In this document: piece by piece, positions 44,822 through 53,524 of the stretch | Position numbering within the stretch: the first letter of the stretch is position 1 | Layout of the letters: every line of letters starts with the position of its first letter | Assembly (NCBI GenBank): GCA_015488325.1 | Contig: WFOA01000025.1 | Span: forward strand, 1-57,371 | Length of the DNA stretch: 57,371 bases | Direction of reading: 5' to 3' | Source of the DNA: Acidimicrobiia bacterium | Lineage (GTDB): Bacteria > Actinomycetota > Acidimicrobiia > Spongiisociales > ZC4RG35 | Made by a program: the position numbers and the translations under genes | The notes under the pieces: model-generated | What the model was told of the DNA's origin: nothing | What the model saw: only the letters and a program-made list of their open reading frames with translations | The model's database searches: none

Positions 44822-45516
44822 TCCGCCTCCTCGTAGTCGGGATCCCCGGGGAGGACCGCCCGCACCTCCGATCCGGACCGCACCAGCCGGGGGATGGTCT
44901 GGTCGCGGCTGGCAGCGGCGACCATGCCCCGGACCGCATCGCCCGCGTCGTCGAAGGCGGCGAGACGCTCCAGATGCACCCGTGTCGGCAGCACGATCCC
45001 CCAATGAGAAGCCTGTGCACGGGCCAGCGCATCGCCCGGGCGGATCCAGACCGGGTCGGCCAGCTCACCGGTCAAGGCCTTCGGGGGAGGGAGGTCGTCG
45101 CCCCGGGCGACGAAGAAACGGGTGTCGAACCTCCGAGGTGCCCCCTCCGGGGTGACCCAGTTCGAGACGAAGGAGATCCGATCGAGGTCGAAGGCCGCTC
45201 CGGCATCGGCGAGCGCCTCGAACAGCTCCCATCCGGTCGCGCCCACCGCCGCCTCCGGCACCTCGCCGACGGCCAGGAACAACCCCACCTCCTCGGCGGT
45301 CTCCCGCACCGCGGCGAGCTGGAAGGGACGGTCGAGCTCGGAGCCGCCCACCGCCGGAACGTCGGGCCGGCGGTCGAGGTCCTCCACCAACCCGCCGGGG
45401 AAGACATGGACACCCCCGAACGCCGCCCGGTTGGACCGGCGCCCCAGCAGCACCTCGGGGCCTCGACGTCCGTCCCGCACCAGGATGAGGGTGGCCGCCG
45501 GTACCGGAACCGTCAC
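44818..45516 (-). CDS. Nudix hydrolase with interrupted Nudix box
   Basis: A 232-residue protein. GGVHVFPGGLVEDLD begins the Nudix region and the RETAEEVGL signature follows about 20 residues later than in the compact box, so an insert is present, as in the NUDT19/RP2p group. Hydrolysis of a nucleoside diphosphate derivative such as CoA is plausible. GTG 45516 overlaps the fxsA stop (GTGA). In a three-gene operon fxsA-nudix-MBL. Confidence 0.88.
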   Translation of the reverse strand: MTVPVPAATLILVRDGRRGPEVLLGRRSNRAAFGGVHVFPGGLVEDLDRRPDVPAVGGSELDRPFQLAAVRETAEEVGLFLAVGEVPEAAVGATGWELFEALADAGAAFDLDRISFVSNWVTPEGAPRRFDTRFFVARGDDLPPPKALTGELADPVWIRPGDALARAQASHWGIVLPTRVHLERLAAFDDAGDAVRGMVAAASRDQTIPRLVRSGSEVRAVLPGDPDYEEAE

Positions 45517-45872
45517 CAGACCACCACCCGGAACACCCCACCCAGGCGGAGACGGACCAGCTCCCTGACCACCGGCACCATCAACAGCAGGCCGACCAGA
45601 TCGGTGAGGATCCCCGGGGTGATCAGCAACACACCGCCGACGAGGATGAGCACCCCGTGGGCGATCTCGGCGGAGGGCACCTTCCCTTCGGCGAGGGAGA
45701 CCTGGATGGCCCTCCAGGCCCGCGCGCCCTGGCGCCGCACCGCCGACGCCCCGAGGATCCCCGTGCCGACCACCATCAGCAGCGTCGGGCCGAGACCCAG
45801 GCGGTCTTCCACCTCGGCCAGGAGGTAGAGCTCGACCAGCGGGATCCCCACGAACAACAACAGTCGAATCAC
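45513..45872 (-). CDS. fxsA: FxsA family membrane protein
   Basis: A 119-residue protein matching FxsA: LLLFVGIPLVELYLLAEVEDRLGLGPTLLMVVGTGILGASAVRRQGARAWRAIQ and GVLILVGGVLLITPGILTDLVGLLLMVP. Two to three membrane helices. FxsA affects phage F exclusion in E. coli; the general role is unknown. GTG 45872 lies 6 nt after a TAACGT box, so it is leaderless. Confidence 0.92.
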   Translation of the reverse strand: MIRLLLFVGIPLVELYLLAEVEDRLGLGPTLLMVVGTGILGASAVRRQGARAWRAIQVSLAEGKVPSAEIAHGVLILVGGVLLITPGILTDLVGLLLMVPVVRELVRLRLGGVFRVVVW

Positions 45873-45878
45873 GCCCCC

Positions 45879-45939
45879 ACGTTAGGGGAGAACACCCCGA
45901 TCGAGGCCGCCGGGCGTCGATCCACGGCCTCGGTAGGCT
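45879..45939. promoter_or_regulatory. Divergent leaderless promoters of fxsA and selA
   Basis: TAACGT on the minus strand (45879-45884) ends 6 nt before GTG 45872. TAGGCT on the plus strand (45934-45939) ends 7 nt before ATG 45947. No ribosome sites are present. Confidence 0.5.
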
Positions 45940-45946
45940 GACATCG

Positions 45947-47293
45947 ATGCGTCTCCGCGACCTGCCGTCCGTAGACCGGCTCGCCCGCTCGGTATCCGAC
46001 CGCGGGCTGCCCCGAGGCCTCGTCGTCGACATCTGCCGGAACGCCGTCGACGAAGCCCGGGCCGCGCTGGCGGAGAGCGGGGAAGCACCCGACGCCCACC
46101 GCCTCGCCCAAGAAGCCATCGACCGTCTCTCCCGGTCCCGGCCGATCTCGGTGATCAACGCCACCGGCGTCCTCCTCCACACCAACCTGGGTCGTGCCCC
46201 CCTGGCCGCCGACGCCGCCGACGCCGCCACCGCCGTCGCCGTCCACTACACCAACCTGGAGCTCGACCTGACCGCCGGACGGAGAGGCGGTCGGGGCTCC
46301 TACCTCCAGGAGCTCCTCGTCCATCTGACGGGAGCCGAAGCCGCCCTGGCCGTCAACAACAACGCCGCCGGGCTGCTCCTCACCTTGGCGGCCCTCGCCT
46401 CGGGGCGTCCGGTCCCCGTCTCCCGTGGCGAACTCATCGAGATCGGCGGCTCCTACCGGCTCCCCGAGCTGATGCAGGCCTCGGGGGCACGGATGGTGGA
46501 GGTGGGCACCACCAACCGGACCCGGCTCGCCGACTACGAGGCGGTCGCCCCCGATGCCGCCTTCCTCCTGAAGGTACACCCCTCCAACTACCGGGTCGTC
46601 GGCTTCACCGAGGAGGCCGACCTCGCCGACCTCTCCGTCGTCGCCGCCGGAGCGGGCATCCCCCTCGTGTTCGACGCCGGGAGCGGCCTCCTCGACGCCG
46701 ACGTCCCATGGATCCCGGGCCCGGCACCGTCGTGGCTCTCCGGCGAACCGGGCATCGTCCAATCCCTCCGCCGAGGCGCCGACCTCGTCCTCTTCTCCGG
46801 TGACAAGCTCCTCGGCGGACCCCAGGCGGGGATCGTCGTCGGCCGGGCGGAACTGGTCGAGCGTCTCCGCCGCCACCCCCTCGCCCGGGCCCTGCGGATG
46901 GACGGACCGACCCTCGCCGCGTTGGAGTGCACCCTCGAGGCGTACGCCGACGGCCGCGCCCTGCACCTCCCCTTCTGGCAGATGGCCACCGCGGAAGCAG
47001 ACGAGCTCACCCGCCGGGCCGAACAGATCGTCGCCGCAGCGGGCATCGACGCCCGGGTGGTCCCGTCCGCCGCCACCGCCGGTGCGGGCTCGGTACCCGG
47101 CTCGGCCATCCCCGGTCCGGCGATCGAACCCTCCGGCGTCGACGCCGACCACCTGTACCGCGCCCTGCTCGACCACGACCCTCCGGTCGTCACCCGCCGG
47201 CTGCGGGGACGGCTCCTGGTGGAGGTCCGGTCGGTGCTCCCCACCCAAGACGAGGCCCTCGCCGCCGCCCTCGCCGCCACATGCCGGTCATAG
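45947..47293 (+). CDS. selA: L-seryl-tRNA(Sec) selenium transferase
   Basis: A 448-residue PLP enzyme that converts Ser-tRNA(Sec) to Sec-tRNA(Sec) using selenophosphate. VINATGVLLHTNLGRAPL, NNNAAGLLLTLAALA, GELIEIGGSYRLPELM, HPSNYRVVGFTE, and the PLP lysine K287 in LFSGDKLLGGPQAG identify it. Leaderless ATG 45947. The 3' end overlaps selB by 13 bp. selD and the tRNA gene selC are not in the window. Confidence 0.96.
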   Translation: MRLRDLPSVDRLARSVSDRGLPRGLVVDICRNAVDEARAALAESGEAPDAHRLAQEAIDRLSRSRPISVINATGVLLHTNLGRAPLAADAADAATAVAVHYTNLELDLTAGRRGGRGSYLQELLVHLTGAEAALAVNNNAAGLLLTLAALASGRPVPVSRGELIEIGGSYRLPELMQASGARMVEVGTTNRTRLADYEAVAPDAAFLLKVHPSNYRVVGFTEEADLADLSVVAAGAGIPLVFDAGSGLLDADVPWIPGPAPSWLSGEPGIVQSLRRGADLVLFSGDKLLGGPQAGIVVGRAELVERLRRHPLARALRMDGPTLAALECTLEAYADGRALHLPFWQMATAEADELTRRAEQIVAAAGIDARVVPSAATAGAGSVPGSAIPGPAIEPSGVDADHLYRALLDHDPPVVTRRLRGRLLVEVRSVLPTQDEALAAALAATCRS

Positions 47294-49059
47294 GTACCGC
47301 CGGACACGTCGACCACGGCAAGTCCACCCTGGTCCTGGCCCTCACCGGCAGGGACCCGGACCGCTGGCGGGAGGAGAAGGAACGGGGCCTCACCATCGAC
47401 CTGGGGTTTGCATGGACGACCCTGCCCGACGGCACCGAAGTCTCCTTCGTGGACGTGCCCGGCCACGAACGGTTCATGAAGAACATGTTGGCCGGGGTGG
47501 AGGCGGTGGACGTCGCCCTCCTCGTCGTCGCCGCCGACGAAGGCTGGATGCCCCAGTCGGAGGAGCACGCCGCCGTCCTCGACCTCCTCGACGTGGAACG
47601 GGGCGTGGTCGCCCTCACCAAGGTGGACCGGGTCGACGCCGAACTGGCCGAGCTCGCCGCCTTGGAGGTCGAAGAGCGCCTCGAAGGGCTGTCCCTCGCC
47701 GGGTCACCCATCGTCCCGGTCGCGGCGCCGACCGGTGCGGGCATCGAACGCCTCACCGAGGCCCTGGCCGCCAAGGTCGCCTCCCTGCCCCCGTCACCGG
47801 AGGGGCGCCCCCGTCTGTGGATCGACCGTGCCTTCTCCGTCGCCGGGGCCGGCACCGTCGTCACCGGCACGCTGCTCGACGGGTCCCTCCGCGTCGGCGA
47901 CCAGGTGACGTTGTGGCCGGGTGGCCATCCCGCCCGGATCCGGGGGCTGCACACCCACGAGCGTCCCGTCGAGGTCGCCGAACCTCGCCGACGGGTGGCG
48001 GTGAACCTCACCGGGATCAGCCGGTCGGACGTGGAACGGGGGTCGATGCTCGGCCTCGCCGACCACTGGGAGGTCACGGACCGGGTCCTCGTCTCGTTGC
48101 GGACCGCCCGGTACGTCACCGAACTCACCGCCCGGGGCGCCTACCATCTCCACGTCGGCAGTGGCGCCCACCCGGTCCGGCTGCGTCTCCTCGACGAACC
48201 GACCCCTCCGTTTCCCGCCCTCGTCGAGCTCCCCCGGCCGTTGCCGCTTCGCACCGGAGATCGTTTCGTGCTCCGCGAGGTAGGACGACGAACGGTGGTG
48301 GCCGGGGGACGGATCCTGGACCCCTCCCCACCCCGTCGAGGCCGTGACGCCCGGAGGGGAGTCCGCCCTCTCCTCGACGCCCTCGACCGACCCGACCGGG
48401 TGGCGGAGGTCCTCCTCGACCTGCGTGGGATCGACCGGCTGGAGCGACTCGAACGCCACTCGGGCGGGGGCCGACCTCCCGCGGGTACGGTGCTGGGTGC
48501 CACCGCCGTCGCTCCGGCCCGACGGCGGGAGGTCTCGGCCGCCCTGGTGGAACGTGTTCGGCGACACCACGAAGAGCACCCGCTCCGGCCTGGCATCTCC
48601 ACCGCCGAGCTGGCCGGGACGGTGGGACTCGACCCCGACCTCGTCGCCGAGCTCGTCGCCCGCTGCGAGGAACTCGTCGTCGACGGCGGGATCGTCGCCG
48701 CGGCCGACTTCGCCGGCGGGATGTCGGACGCGGACGAGGCCCGCTGGGAGGAGGCGGCGGCCCGTCTCCGTGAGGCGGGACGGACCCCCCCTCGCCTCTC
48801 CGAGCTGGGCCTCGACACGGAGCTGGTCCACGCCTTGGAGCGGCGGGGATCCCTGGTCAGGGTGGCACCCGACCTCGTCTACCTCCCCGAGGTCCTCGAC
48901 GAACTCGTCGACGTGATCCGCCGTCTGGACGGCCCGTTCACCGTCTCCGAGTTCCGCGAGGCCGCCTCGGTCTCCCGGAAGTACGCGGTGCCGCTTCTCG
49001 AATGGGCGGACCGCCACGGGATCACCGTGCGGATGGGGGACCGGCGACGGGTCCGCTGA
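47281..49059 (+). CDS. selB: Selenocysteine-specific elongation factor
   Basis: A 592-residue translational GTPase. G1 is GHVDHGKS (8-15), G3 is DVPGHERFMKNML and G4 is TKVD. EF-Tu-like domains 2-3 follow, and C-terminal winged-helix domains (about 420-592), ending in KYAVPLLEWADRHGITVRMGDRRRVR, bind the SECIS hairpin of selenoprotein mRNAs. ATG 47281 lies within the end of selA in another frame, so translation is coupled. The gene implies that at least one selenoprotein is encoded elsewhere. Confidence 0.96.
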   Translation: MPVIGTAGHVDHGKSTLVLALTGRDPDRWREEKERGLTIDLGFAWTTLPDGTEVSFVDVPGHERFMKNMLAGVEAVDVALLVVAADEGWMPQSEEHAAVLDLLDVERGVVALTKVDRVDAELAELAALEVEERLEGLSLAGSPIVPVAAPTGAGIERLTEALAAKVASLPPSPEGRPRLWIDRAFSVAGAGTVVTGTLLDGSLRVGDQVTLWPGGHPARIRGLHTHERPVEVAEPRRRVAVNLTGISRSDVERGSMLGLADHWEVTDRVLVSLRTARYVTELTARGAYHLHVGSGAHPVRLRLLDEPTPPFPALVELPRPLPLRTGDRFVLREVGRRTVVAGGRILDPSPPRRGRDARRGVRPLLDALDRPDRVAEVLLDLRGIDRLERLERHSGGGRPPAGTVLGATAVAPARRREVSAALVERVRRHHEEHPLRPGISTAELAGTVGLDPDLVAELVARCEELVVDGGIVAAADFAGGMSDADEARWEEAAARLREAGRTPPRLSELGLDTELVHALERRGSLVRVAPDLVYLPEVLDELVDVIRRLDGPFTVSEFREAASVSRKYAVPLLEWADRHGITVRMGDRRRVR

Positions 49060-49092
49060 ACCGGTCGGGTTTCGGAGTCTCGGACGTGGCGT

Positions 49093-49350
49093 TCAGCTGG
49101 CTGCGCCGGCGGCGAACCGTTCACGTCGGTCCGCTTCGGTCAGCCCGCCCCAGATGCCGTAGGGCTCGCGGATGGCGAGGGCGTATTCGGAGCACTCCTT
49201 CACCACCGGGCACACGTTGCAGATCGCCTTGGCCCGTGCCTCGCGCCGTTCTCGCTCGTCTTTGCGCTCGAAGGTGCTCGGCGGGAAGAAGAGGTGGGCG
49301 TGGTTGCCACGGCAGAGGGCACGTACCTGCCAGTCGTCCGAAAGCCTCAC
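49093..49350 (-). CDS. WhiB-family Fe-S transcriptional regulator
   Basis: An 85-residue Wbl protein with four cysteines, C13, C44, C47 and C53 (C-X30-C-X2-C-X5-C), that hold a 4Fe-4S cluster, followed by the turn REPYGIWGGLTEADR that contacts sigma factor. It lacks a WhiB7-type AT-hook tail. GTG 49350 is preferred because GGGAGG is 4 nt upstream; ATG 49371 is the alternative. TAGGGT (49388-49393, minus strand) is a possible -10. Confidence 0.92.
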   Translation of the reverse strand: MRLSDDWQVRALCRGNHAHLFFPPSTFERKDERERREARAKAICNVCPVVKECSEYALAIREPYGIWGGLTEADRRERFAAGAAS

Positions 49351-49494
49351 AGAACCTCCCTTCGCATCCATGTGGGGTCCCTGCGACCCTACTCACGAAC
49401 TCCCAGAATCCGCCAGGGAAAATCTGGAAGGTTCGAGGTCATTTTTCGCGACCTCGTCGAAGGGTGGGTTCCGGCCGGCCCCGCCCCGGCGCCC

Positions 49495-50769
49495 TCAGGC
49501 GTCCTCCGCCCGGTCGACCTCCAGCACCCAACCGTCGATCCCCGTCACCACCACCGGGTCGCCGGGGCCGATGCCGGCCTCGCGATGCGCCGACGCCTGC
49601 CATCGGGCACCGTCCACCTCCACCACCCCGTCGGGGTCGAGACGGTCGACGGCCACACCGGACCTGCCGATCAGGTCCTCCCGTCCGATCGTCGGTGTCG
49701 ACAACCTCGACCGGGCGACCGTTGGCATCGCCAACAGGAAGAAGAACCCGGCGGCGACCACCGTCAGCAGCACCCCCGCCGTCCCGGGGACGAGCTGGGG
49801 GGCGCCGTCGGTGAAGAAGAACCCGGCAACCGTCAACACCCCCAACGCCGACCAGGTCGACACCGCCGACCCTCCCCGCTGATAGGCGAAGATCAGCAAG
49901 GCCATCGCCCCCAACACCAACGCCACCACCCCCCAACGGACCGGCAGCACCGCCATGCCGTAGCCGGCCAGACCCAGCGACACCGCGGCCGTCGCCGCCG
50001 CCACGCCCGGACCGATCGCGTAGAACTCGAAGGCCGCCACCGCCAGTCCGGCGACGAGGAGGAACAGCGTCACCTCGGGCCGCAACGGCAGACGGAGCAG
50101 CTTGTCCAACGGATCCGGCTCACGGATCACCGTCGGCAGCACCGTCACCCCCTCCTGGCCGTCCGGCCCCACGAACGGGCGGACGGTGGACAACACGACG
50201 TCGCGTCCCCCGACCTCCATGCGCCGACCGTCGAGGGCTTGGAGGAGCTGGCGGAGCGAAGGAACCGTCTCGTCGACCAGCCCCGAGATGGGGCCGTCGA
50301 CCCGAACCACCCCCGTCCGGAGATCCTCCCCGAACCCCGACGCCAACACCGGGCCGTCCCCGCCGGCCAGGGTCGGCTCCACATATCCGATCTCCACCCC
50401 CGGGGCGGCGGCCCGCAGCGGCGCCAACGCCAGCAGCTGCGCCACGCCCCCGAAGGCACGGGCCGGTTCCGGACCGACCCAGAACACGAGGGGCACCGGC
50501 GGGTCCGCCACGACGGCGGCGAGCTCCTGCAGCCGGTCGGCCGACGCGACCACCCCGGGGGCGTCGACCTGGACGACGACCACCTCCACTGCACCGGACC
50601 GCCCGGCGTCCCGGATCGCGTCGAGGACGAAGCCGGCCGCCCGGTCGTCGAGTACCCCACGGAGGTCGACGACCTCGATCCGGCGCTCGGCCTCCTGGGC
50701 GGCGGCGGGCACGGCCGTGGCGACCAGCGCCACACCGAGGAAGAGGAGGGTCAGAACACGACGAAACAC
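49495..50769 (-). CDS. NfeD/ClpP-class membrane protein
   Basis: A 424-residue protein. A signal peptide (MFRRVLTLLFLGVALVATAVPAAAQ) is followed by a ClpP-like domain (about 30-225), four to five membrane helices (about 235-345), and a C-terminal NfeD OB-fold (GREDLIGRSGVAVDRLDPDGVVEVDGARWQASA). NfeD proteins are linked to membrane quality control with SPFH partners; no SPFH gene is seen here. The position of the catalytic Ser reads PARAFGGVAQ, without Ser, so protease activity is doubtful. GTG 50769 lies 8 nt after TAACAT, so it is near leaderless. Confidence 0.85.
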   Translation of the reverse strand: MFRRVLTLLFLGVALVATAVPAAAQEAERRIEVVDLRGVLDDRAAGFVLDAIRDAGRSGAVEVVVVQVDAPGVVASADRLQELAAVVADPPVPLVFWVGPEPARAFGGVAQLLALAPLRAAAPGVEIGYVEPTLAGGDGPVLASGFGEDLRTGVVRVDGPISGLVDETVPSLRQLLQALDGRRMEVGGRDVVLSTVRPFVGPDGQEGVTVLPTVIREPDPLDKLLRLPLRPEVTLFLLVAGLAVAAFEFYAIGPGVAAATAAVSLGLAGYGMAVLPVRWGVVALVLGAMALLIFAYQRGGSAVSTWSALGVLTVAGFFFTDGAPQLVPGTAGVLLTVVAAGFFFLLAMPTVARSRLSTPTIGREDLIGRSGVAVDRLDPDGVVEVDGARWQASAHREAGIGPGDPVVVTGIDGWVLEVDRAEDA

Positions 50770-50777
50770 CGGAGGCG

Positions 50778-50834
50778 ATGTTAGGGAGCTGCGAGAGCCC
50801 CGCCGCCGGACGGGCGCCGTCGGGCGACTACAGT
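50778..50834. promoter_or_regulatory. Divergent promoters of the NfeD-like and receiver genes
   Basis: TAACAT on the minus strand (50778-50783) ends 8 nt before GTG 50769. TACAGT on the plus strand (50829-50834) ends 8 nt before ATG 50843. No ribosome sites are seen. Confidence 0.48.
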
Positions 50835-50842
50835 CCCCGGCG

Positions 50843-51217
50843 ATGTCCACGCTCCTCCTCGTCGCCGACACGACCTGGGTCCGCAACGACGTCCTCGCCG
50901 CCGTCGCCGAACCCGACGTCCGGGTTGCGACCTGCGAAGATCCCCGCCGAGCGGTCGAAGCGGTCGCCGCCGAACAACCGGACGTCGTCCTCGTCGACAT
51001 GCAGGTCGGCAGCATGGGCGGCATGGCCGTCACCCGCGCCCTGCGTGACGCCGCCGCCGAAGGGGAGATCCCCGACGTACCGGTCGTCCTCCTCCTCGAC
51101 CGCCACGCCGACCAGTTCCTGGCCCGTCGGGCAGGGGCGGCAGCGGCGATCACCAAACCCTTCACCCCTCAAGATCTCCGGCTGGTGTTGACGGAGCTGC
51201 TCCCCGTTGGCCGCTGA
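50843..51217 (+). CDS. Atypical stand-alone receiver domain protein
   Basis: A 124-residue CheY-like protein. The phospho-acceptor D52 (VVLVDMQVG) and K105 (ITKPFTP) are kept, but the acidic pair is reduced to VADTT (one Asp) and the Thr/Ser switch position lies in VVLLLDRHAD, without Thr. Phosphorylation may therefore be altered. ATG 50843 is near leaderless. The CNNM/CorC gene follows 18 bp later. Confidence 0.85.
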   Translation: MSTLLLVADTTWVRNDVLAAVAEPDVRVATCEDPRRAVEAVAAEQPDVVLVDMQVGSMGGMAVTRALRDAAAEGEIPDVPVVLLLDRHADQFLARRAGAAAAITKPFTPQDLRLVLTELLPVGR

Positions 51218-51235
51218 CGAACCCGCTCCAACGCC

Positions 51236-52576
51236 ATGACCGCAGGCCAGATCGGCCTCCTCGTCATCCTGGGCGTCTGCATCCTCCTGTCCGGGTTCTT
51301 CTCGGGTTCGGAGACCGCCTTCGTCGGCATCCCCCGAGAGCGGGTCCGCAACCTCGCCGACCGGGACCCCCGGGGGCGCCGCCTCCGGGCGCTCGTCGAC
51401 GACATCGAGACGACCCTCGGCACCCTCCTCGTCGCCAACAACTTCGTCAACATCCTGGCGGCGTCGGTGGCCACCATCCTCGCCATCGACCTCGTCACCG
51501 CCGTCACCGACCAACGGCGTGGCGAAGCCCTCGGACCGTGGGTGGCGACCTTCGTCGTCACCGCCGTCATCCTCGTCGCGGGCGAGATCACCCCGAAGAC
51601 CCTCGCCGCCCGCCATCCCGACCGGTTCGCCCTGGTCGTCGCACCCACCATCTGGGCCCTCAGCAGAGTCCTCAACCCCGTCGCCAGGGTGTTCCTCGCC
51701 GTCAGCGGCCGGATCCTGCGTGCCGCCGGGATGCATCGGCTGCCCCGCAGCGGCGCCACCGAAGCGGACATCCTCGCCCTGGCGGTCCTCGGGGAGGAAG
51801 CCGGAGCGATCGAACGGGCAGAGCTCGACATCATCCGGTCCCTCTTCGAGCTGGCCGACCAGCCGATCCGCGACGTGATGACACCCCGAGTCGAAGTGAT
51901 CGCCCTGGAAGCAGGCACCACCGTCGCCGTCGCCGAAGAAGCGATGACCCGCCACCGCCACTCCCGCTTCCCCGTCGTCGCCCCCGGAGGCAGCCTCGAC
52001 GACATCGTCGGGATCCTGTACGTGAAAGACCTCATCGGCGACGTCGACCCGGACCGGCCCATCGAAGAGTTCGTCCGGGACGCCCACTACCTGCCCGAAA
52101 GCATGTCGGTGCTGGCGGCCCTCCAACAGATGCGCCGTCGACGGCTCGGGTTCGCCCTCGTCCTCGACGAACACGGGGGAATCGACGGGATCGTCACGAT
52201 CAAAGACCTCATCGCCGAGCTCGTCGGTGAGATCCAAGACGAATACGACCCGAAGGAACCGTCGACGGTGCGCCTCGGCCCCACCACCTGGATCGTCGAC
52301 GGCCGGGTCCCGGTGGAAGACCTGGCCGACGAGATCGGCGTCGAACTGCCCGAAGGCCCCTACGCCACCGTCGGGGGTCTCTACCTCGCCGTCACCGGCC
52401 GGGTTCCCGAAGTCGGCGACCATGCCGACGTGAACGGGATCGAGATGACCGTCCTCAAGATGGACCGGCGTCGCATCGACCGGCTCCGGGTGGAGCTGGT
52501 CGGCGACCACGCCGCGCACGGAGGGTCCGACGGCGAGGTTCCGTCCACCTGGAAGGATCCCCACCGTCGCCGGTAA
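51236..52576 (+). CDS. CNNM/CorC (hemolysin-related) transport-type membrane protein
   Basis: A 446-residue protein with the DUF21/CNNM membrane domain (1-185: VCILLSGFFSGSETAFVGI, VANNFVNILAASVATILAI, AGEITPKTLAARHPDRFAL), two CBS domains (about 205-325: DVMTPRVEVIALE, HSRFPV), and the C-terminal CorC_HlyC domain (about 340-425). Such proteins export or sense Mg2+/Co2+. Probably co-transcribed with the receiver gene. Its stop codon overlaps the -10 box of the tRNA-Pro gene. Confidence 0.93.
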   Translation: MTAGQIGLLVILGVCILLSGFFSGSETAFVGIPRERVRNLADRDPRGRRLRALVDDIETTLGTLLVANNFVNILAASVATILAIDLVTAVTDQRRGEALGPWVATFVVTAVILVAGEITPKTLAARHPDRFALVVAPTIWALSRVLNPVARVFLAVSGRILRAAGMHRLPRSGATEADILALAVLGEEAGAIERAELDIIRSLFELADQPIRDVMTPRVEVIALEAGTTVAVAEEAMTRHRHSRFPVVAPGGSLDDIVGILYVKDLIGDVDPDRPIEEFVRDAHYLPESMSVLAALQQMRRRRLGFALVLDEHGGIDGIVTIKDLIAELVGEIQDEYDPKEPSTVRLGPTTWIVDGRVPVEDLADEIGVELPEGPYATVGGLYLAVTGRVPEVGDHADVNGIEMTVLKMDRRRIDRLRVELVGDHAAHGGSDGEVPSTWKDPHRRR

Positions 52577-52579
52577 GAT
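52574..52579 (+). promoter_or_regulatory. -10 box of the tRNA-Pro gene
   Basis: TAAGAT begins with the TAA stop codon of the upstream gene and lies 12 nt before the mature tRNA. Confidence 0.45.
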
Positions 52580-52590
52580 GGCCTCCGTAT

Positions 52591-52664
52591 CGGGACGTGG
52601 CGCAGTTTGGTAGCGCGCAGCGTTCGGGACGCTGAGGTCGCCGGTTCAAATCCGGCCGTCCCGA
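52591..52664 (+). tRNA. tRNA-Pro (anticodon CGG)
   Basis: A 74-nt cloverleaf. Acceptor stem CGGGACG/CGTCCCG, D stem GCGC/GCGC, anticodon stem CAGCG/CGCTG with loop TTCGGGA (anticodon CGG, 52625-52627), T stem GCCGG/CCGGC with loop TTCAAAT, discriminator A52664. CCA is not encoded (CCC follows). It reads the proline codon CCG. Confidence 0.96.
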
Positions 52665-52679
52665 CCCGAGAACCATCAG

Positions 52680-52709
52680 GTCGGGGCCGTCCGTGAGGGC
52701 GGCCCCGAC
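52680..52709 (+). terminator. Hairpin terminator after tRNA-Pro
   Basis: GTCGGGGCCG (52680-52689) pairs perfectly with CGGCCCCGAC (52700-52709) around a 10-nt loop. No T-run follows, as is common for actinobacterial hairpin terminators. Confidence 0.65.
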
Positions 52710-52775
52710 CGTCGAAGGTGGGGACGCCCCGCCGGCCCGGACCCGATGGAGGCACGTACCGGCGCGGCCACGCGG

Positions 52776-52781
52776 TAGCGT
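52776..52781 (+). promoter_or_regulatory. -10 box of the SDR gene at 52790
   Basis: TAGCGT ends 8 nt before the ATG with no ribosome site. Near-leaderless transcription is expected. Confidence 0.45.
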
Positions 52782-52789
52782 CGATCTCC

Positions 52790-53521
52790 ATGGACCTCTC
52801 CTCGAAGACCATCGTCATCACCGGAGCGTCCGCCGGCCTCGGCGCCGGCATGGCCGACTGGTTCGCCTCCGCCGGCGCCGCCCTGGGCCTGTGTGCACGA
52901 CGCAGACCGGCGGCGCCCCACGACCGGACCGTCGCCCGGTCGGTCGACGTCACCGACTTCGCCGCCCTGCAACGGTTCGCCGCCGACGTCGTCGACGCCC
53001 TCGGCCCGATCGACCTGTGGATCAACAACGCCGCCGTGCTGGAACCGATCACCCCGGTGCGCCGACTCAGCTGGGACGAACTGGAACGGCATCTGGCCAC
53101 CAACGTCGGCGGCGTCCTCAACGGCACCCGGATCTTCCTCGAACGGCTGGCCGCCGACCGCCACCGTGGGACGCTCGTCAACGTCTCCTCCGGCCTCGCC
53201 CAGAAGGCTCGGGCCGGACTGGCCGCCTACTCGGCGGCGAAGGCCGCCGTGGACCGACTCACCGAAGCCGTCGCCGCCGAAGAAGCGGACCTGCTGGTCG
53301 CGGCCCTCGCCGTCTCCCCAGGCGTCGTCGAGACCGCCATGCAGCGGACCCTGCGGGAACAGGACCCGGCCGTCCTCCGCGACGTCGACCTGTTCCGCAG
53401 CTTCCACGACGAAGACAAGATGAACAGCCCCGCCTGGGTCGCCGACCACATCGCCCGGTGGGTGTTCGGGGACGCCGAACCCGGAGGTGTCATCGTCCGG
53501 GTCCCACCGGAGCCGAGATGA
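52790..53521 (+). CDS. Short-chain dehydrogenase/reductase (SDR)
   Basis: A 243-residue classical SDR with TGASAGLGAGMA (cofactor motif), NNAAV, the catalytic Ser in VNVSSG and the YSAAK motif (Tyr and Lys). It oxidises or reduces an alcohol/carbonyl with NAD(P); the substrate is unknown. ATG 52790 is chosen because it follows the -10 box. The stop lies 3 bp from the convergent asd stop. Confidence 0.92.
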   Translation: MDLSSKTIVITGASAGLGAGMADWFASAGAALGLCARRRPAAPHDRTVARSVDVTDFAALQRFAADVVDALGPIDLWINNAAVLEPITPVRRLSWDELERHLATNVGGVLNGTRIFLERLAADRHRGTLVNVSSGLAQKARAGLAAYSAAKAAVDRLTEAVAAEEADLLVAALAVSPGVVETAMQRTLREQDPAVLRDVDLFRSFHDEDKMNSPAWVADHIARWVFGDAEPGGVIVRVPPEPR

Positions 53522-53524
53522 CCC

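Noticed and set aside
50828-52564. 578-codon minus-strand frame
   Set aside because: It is antisense to the receiver and CNNM/CorC genes, with repetitive Asp/Gly/Glu composition typical of a shadow frame.
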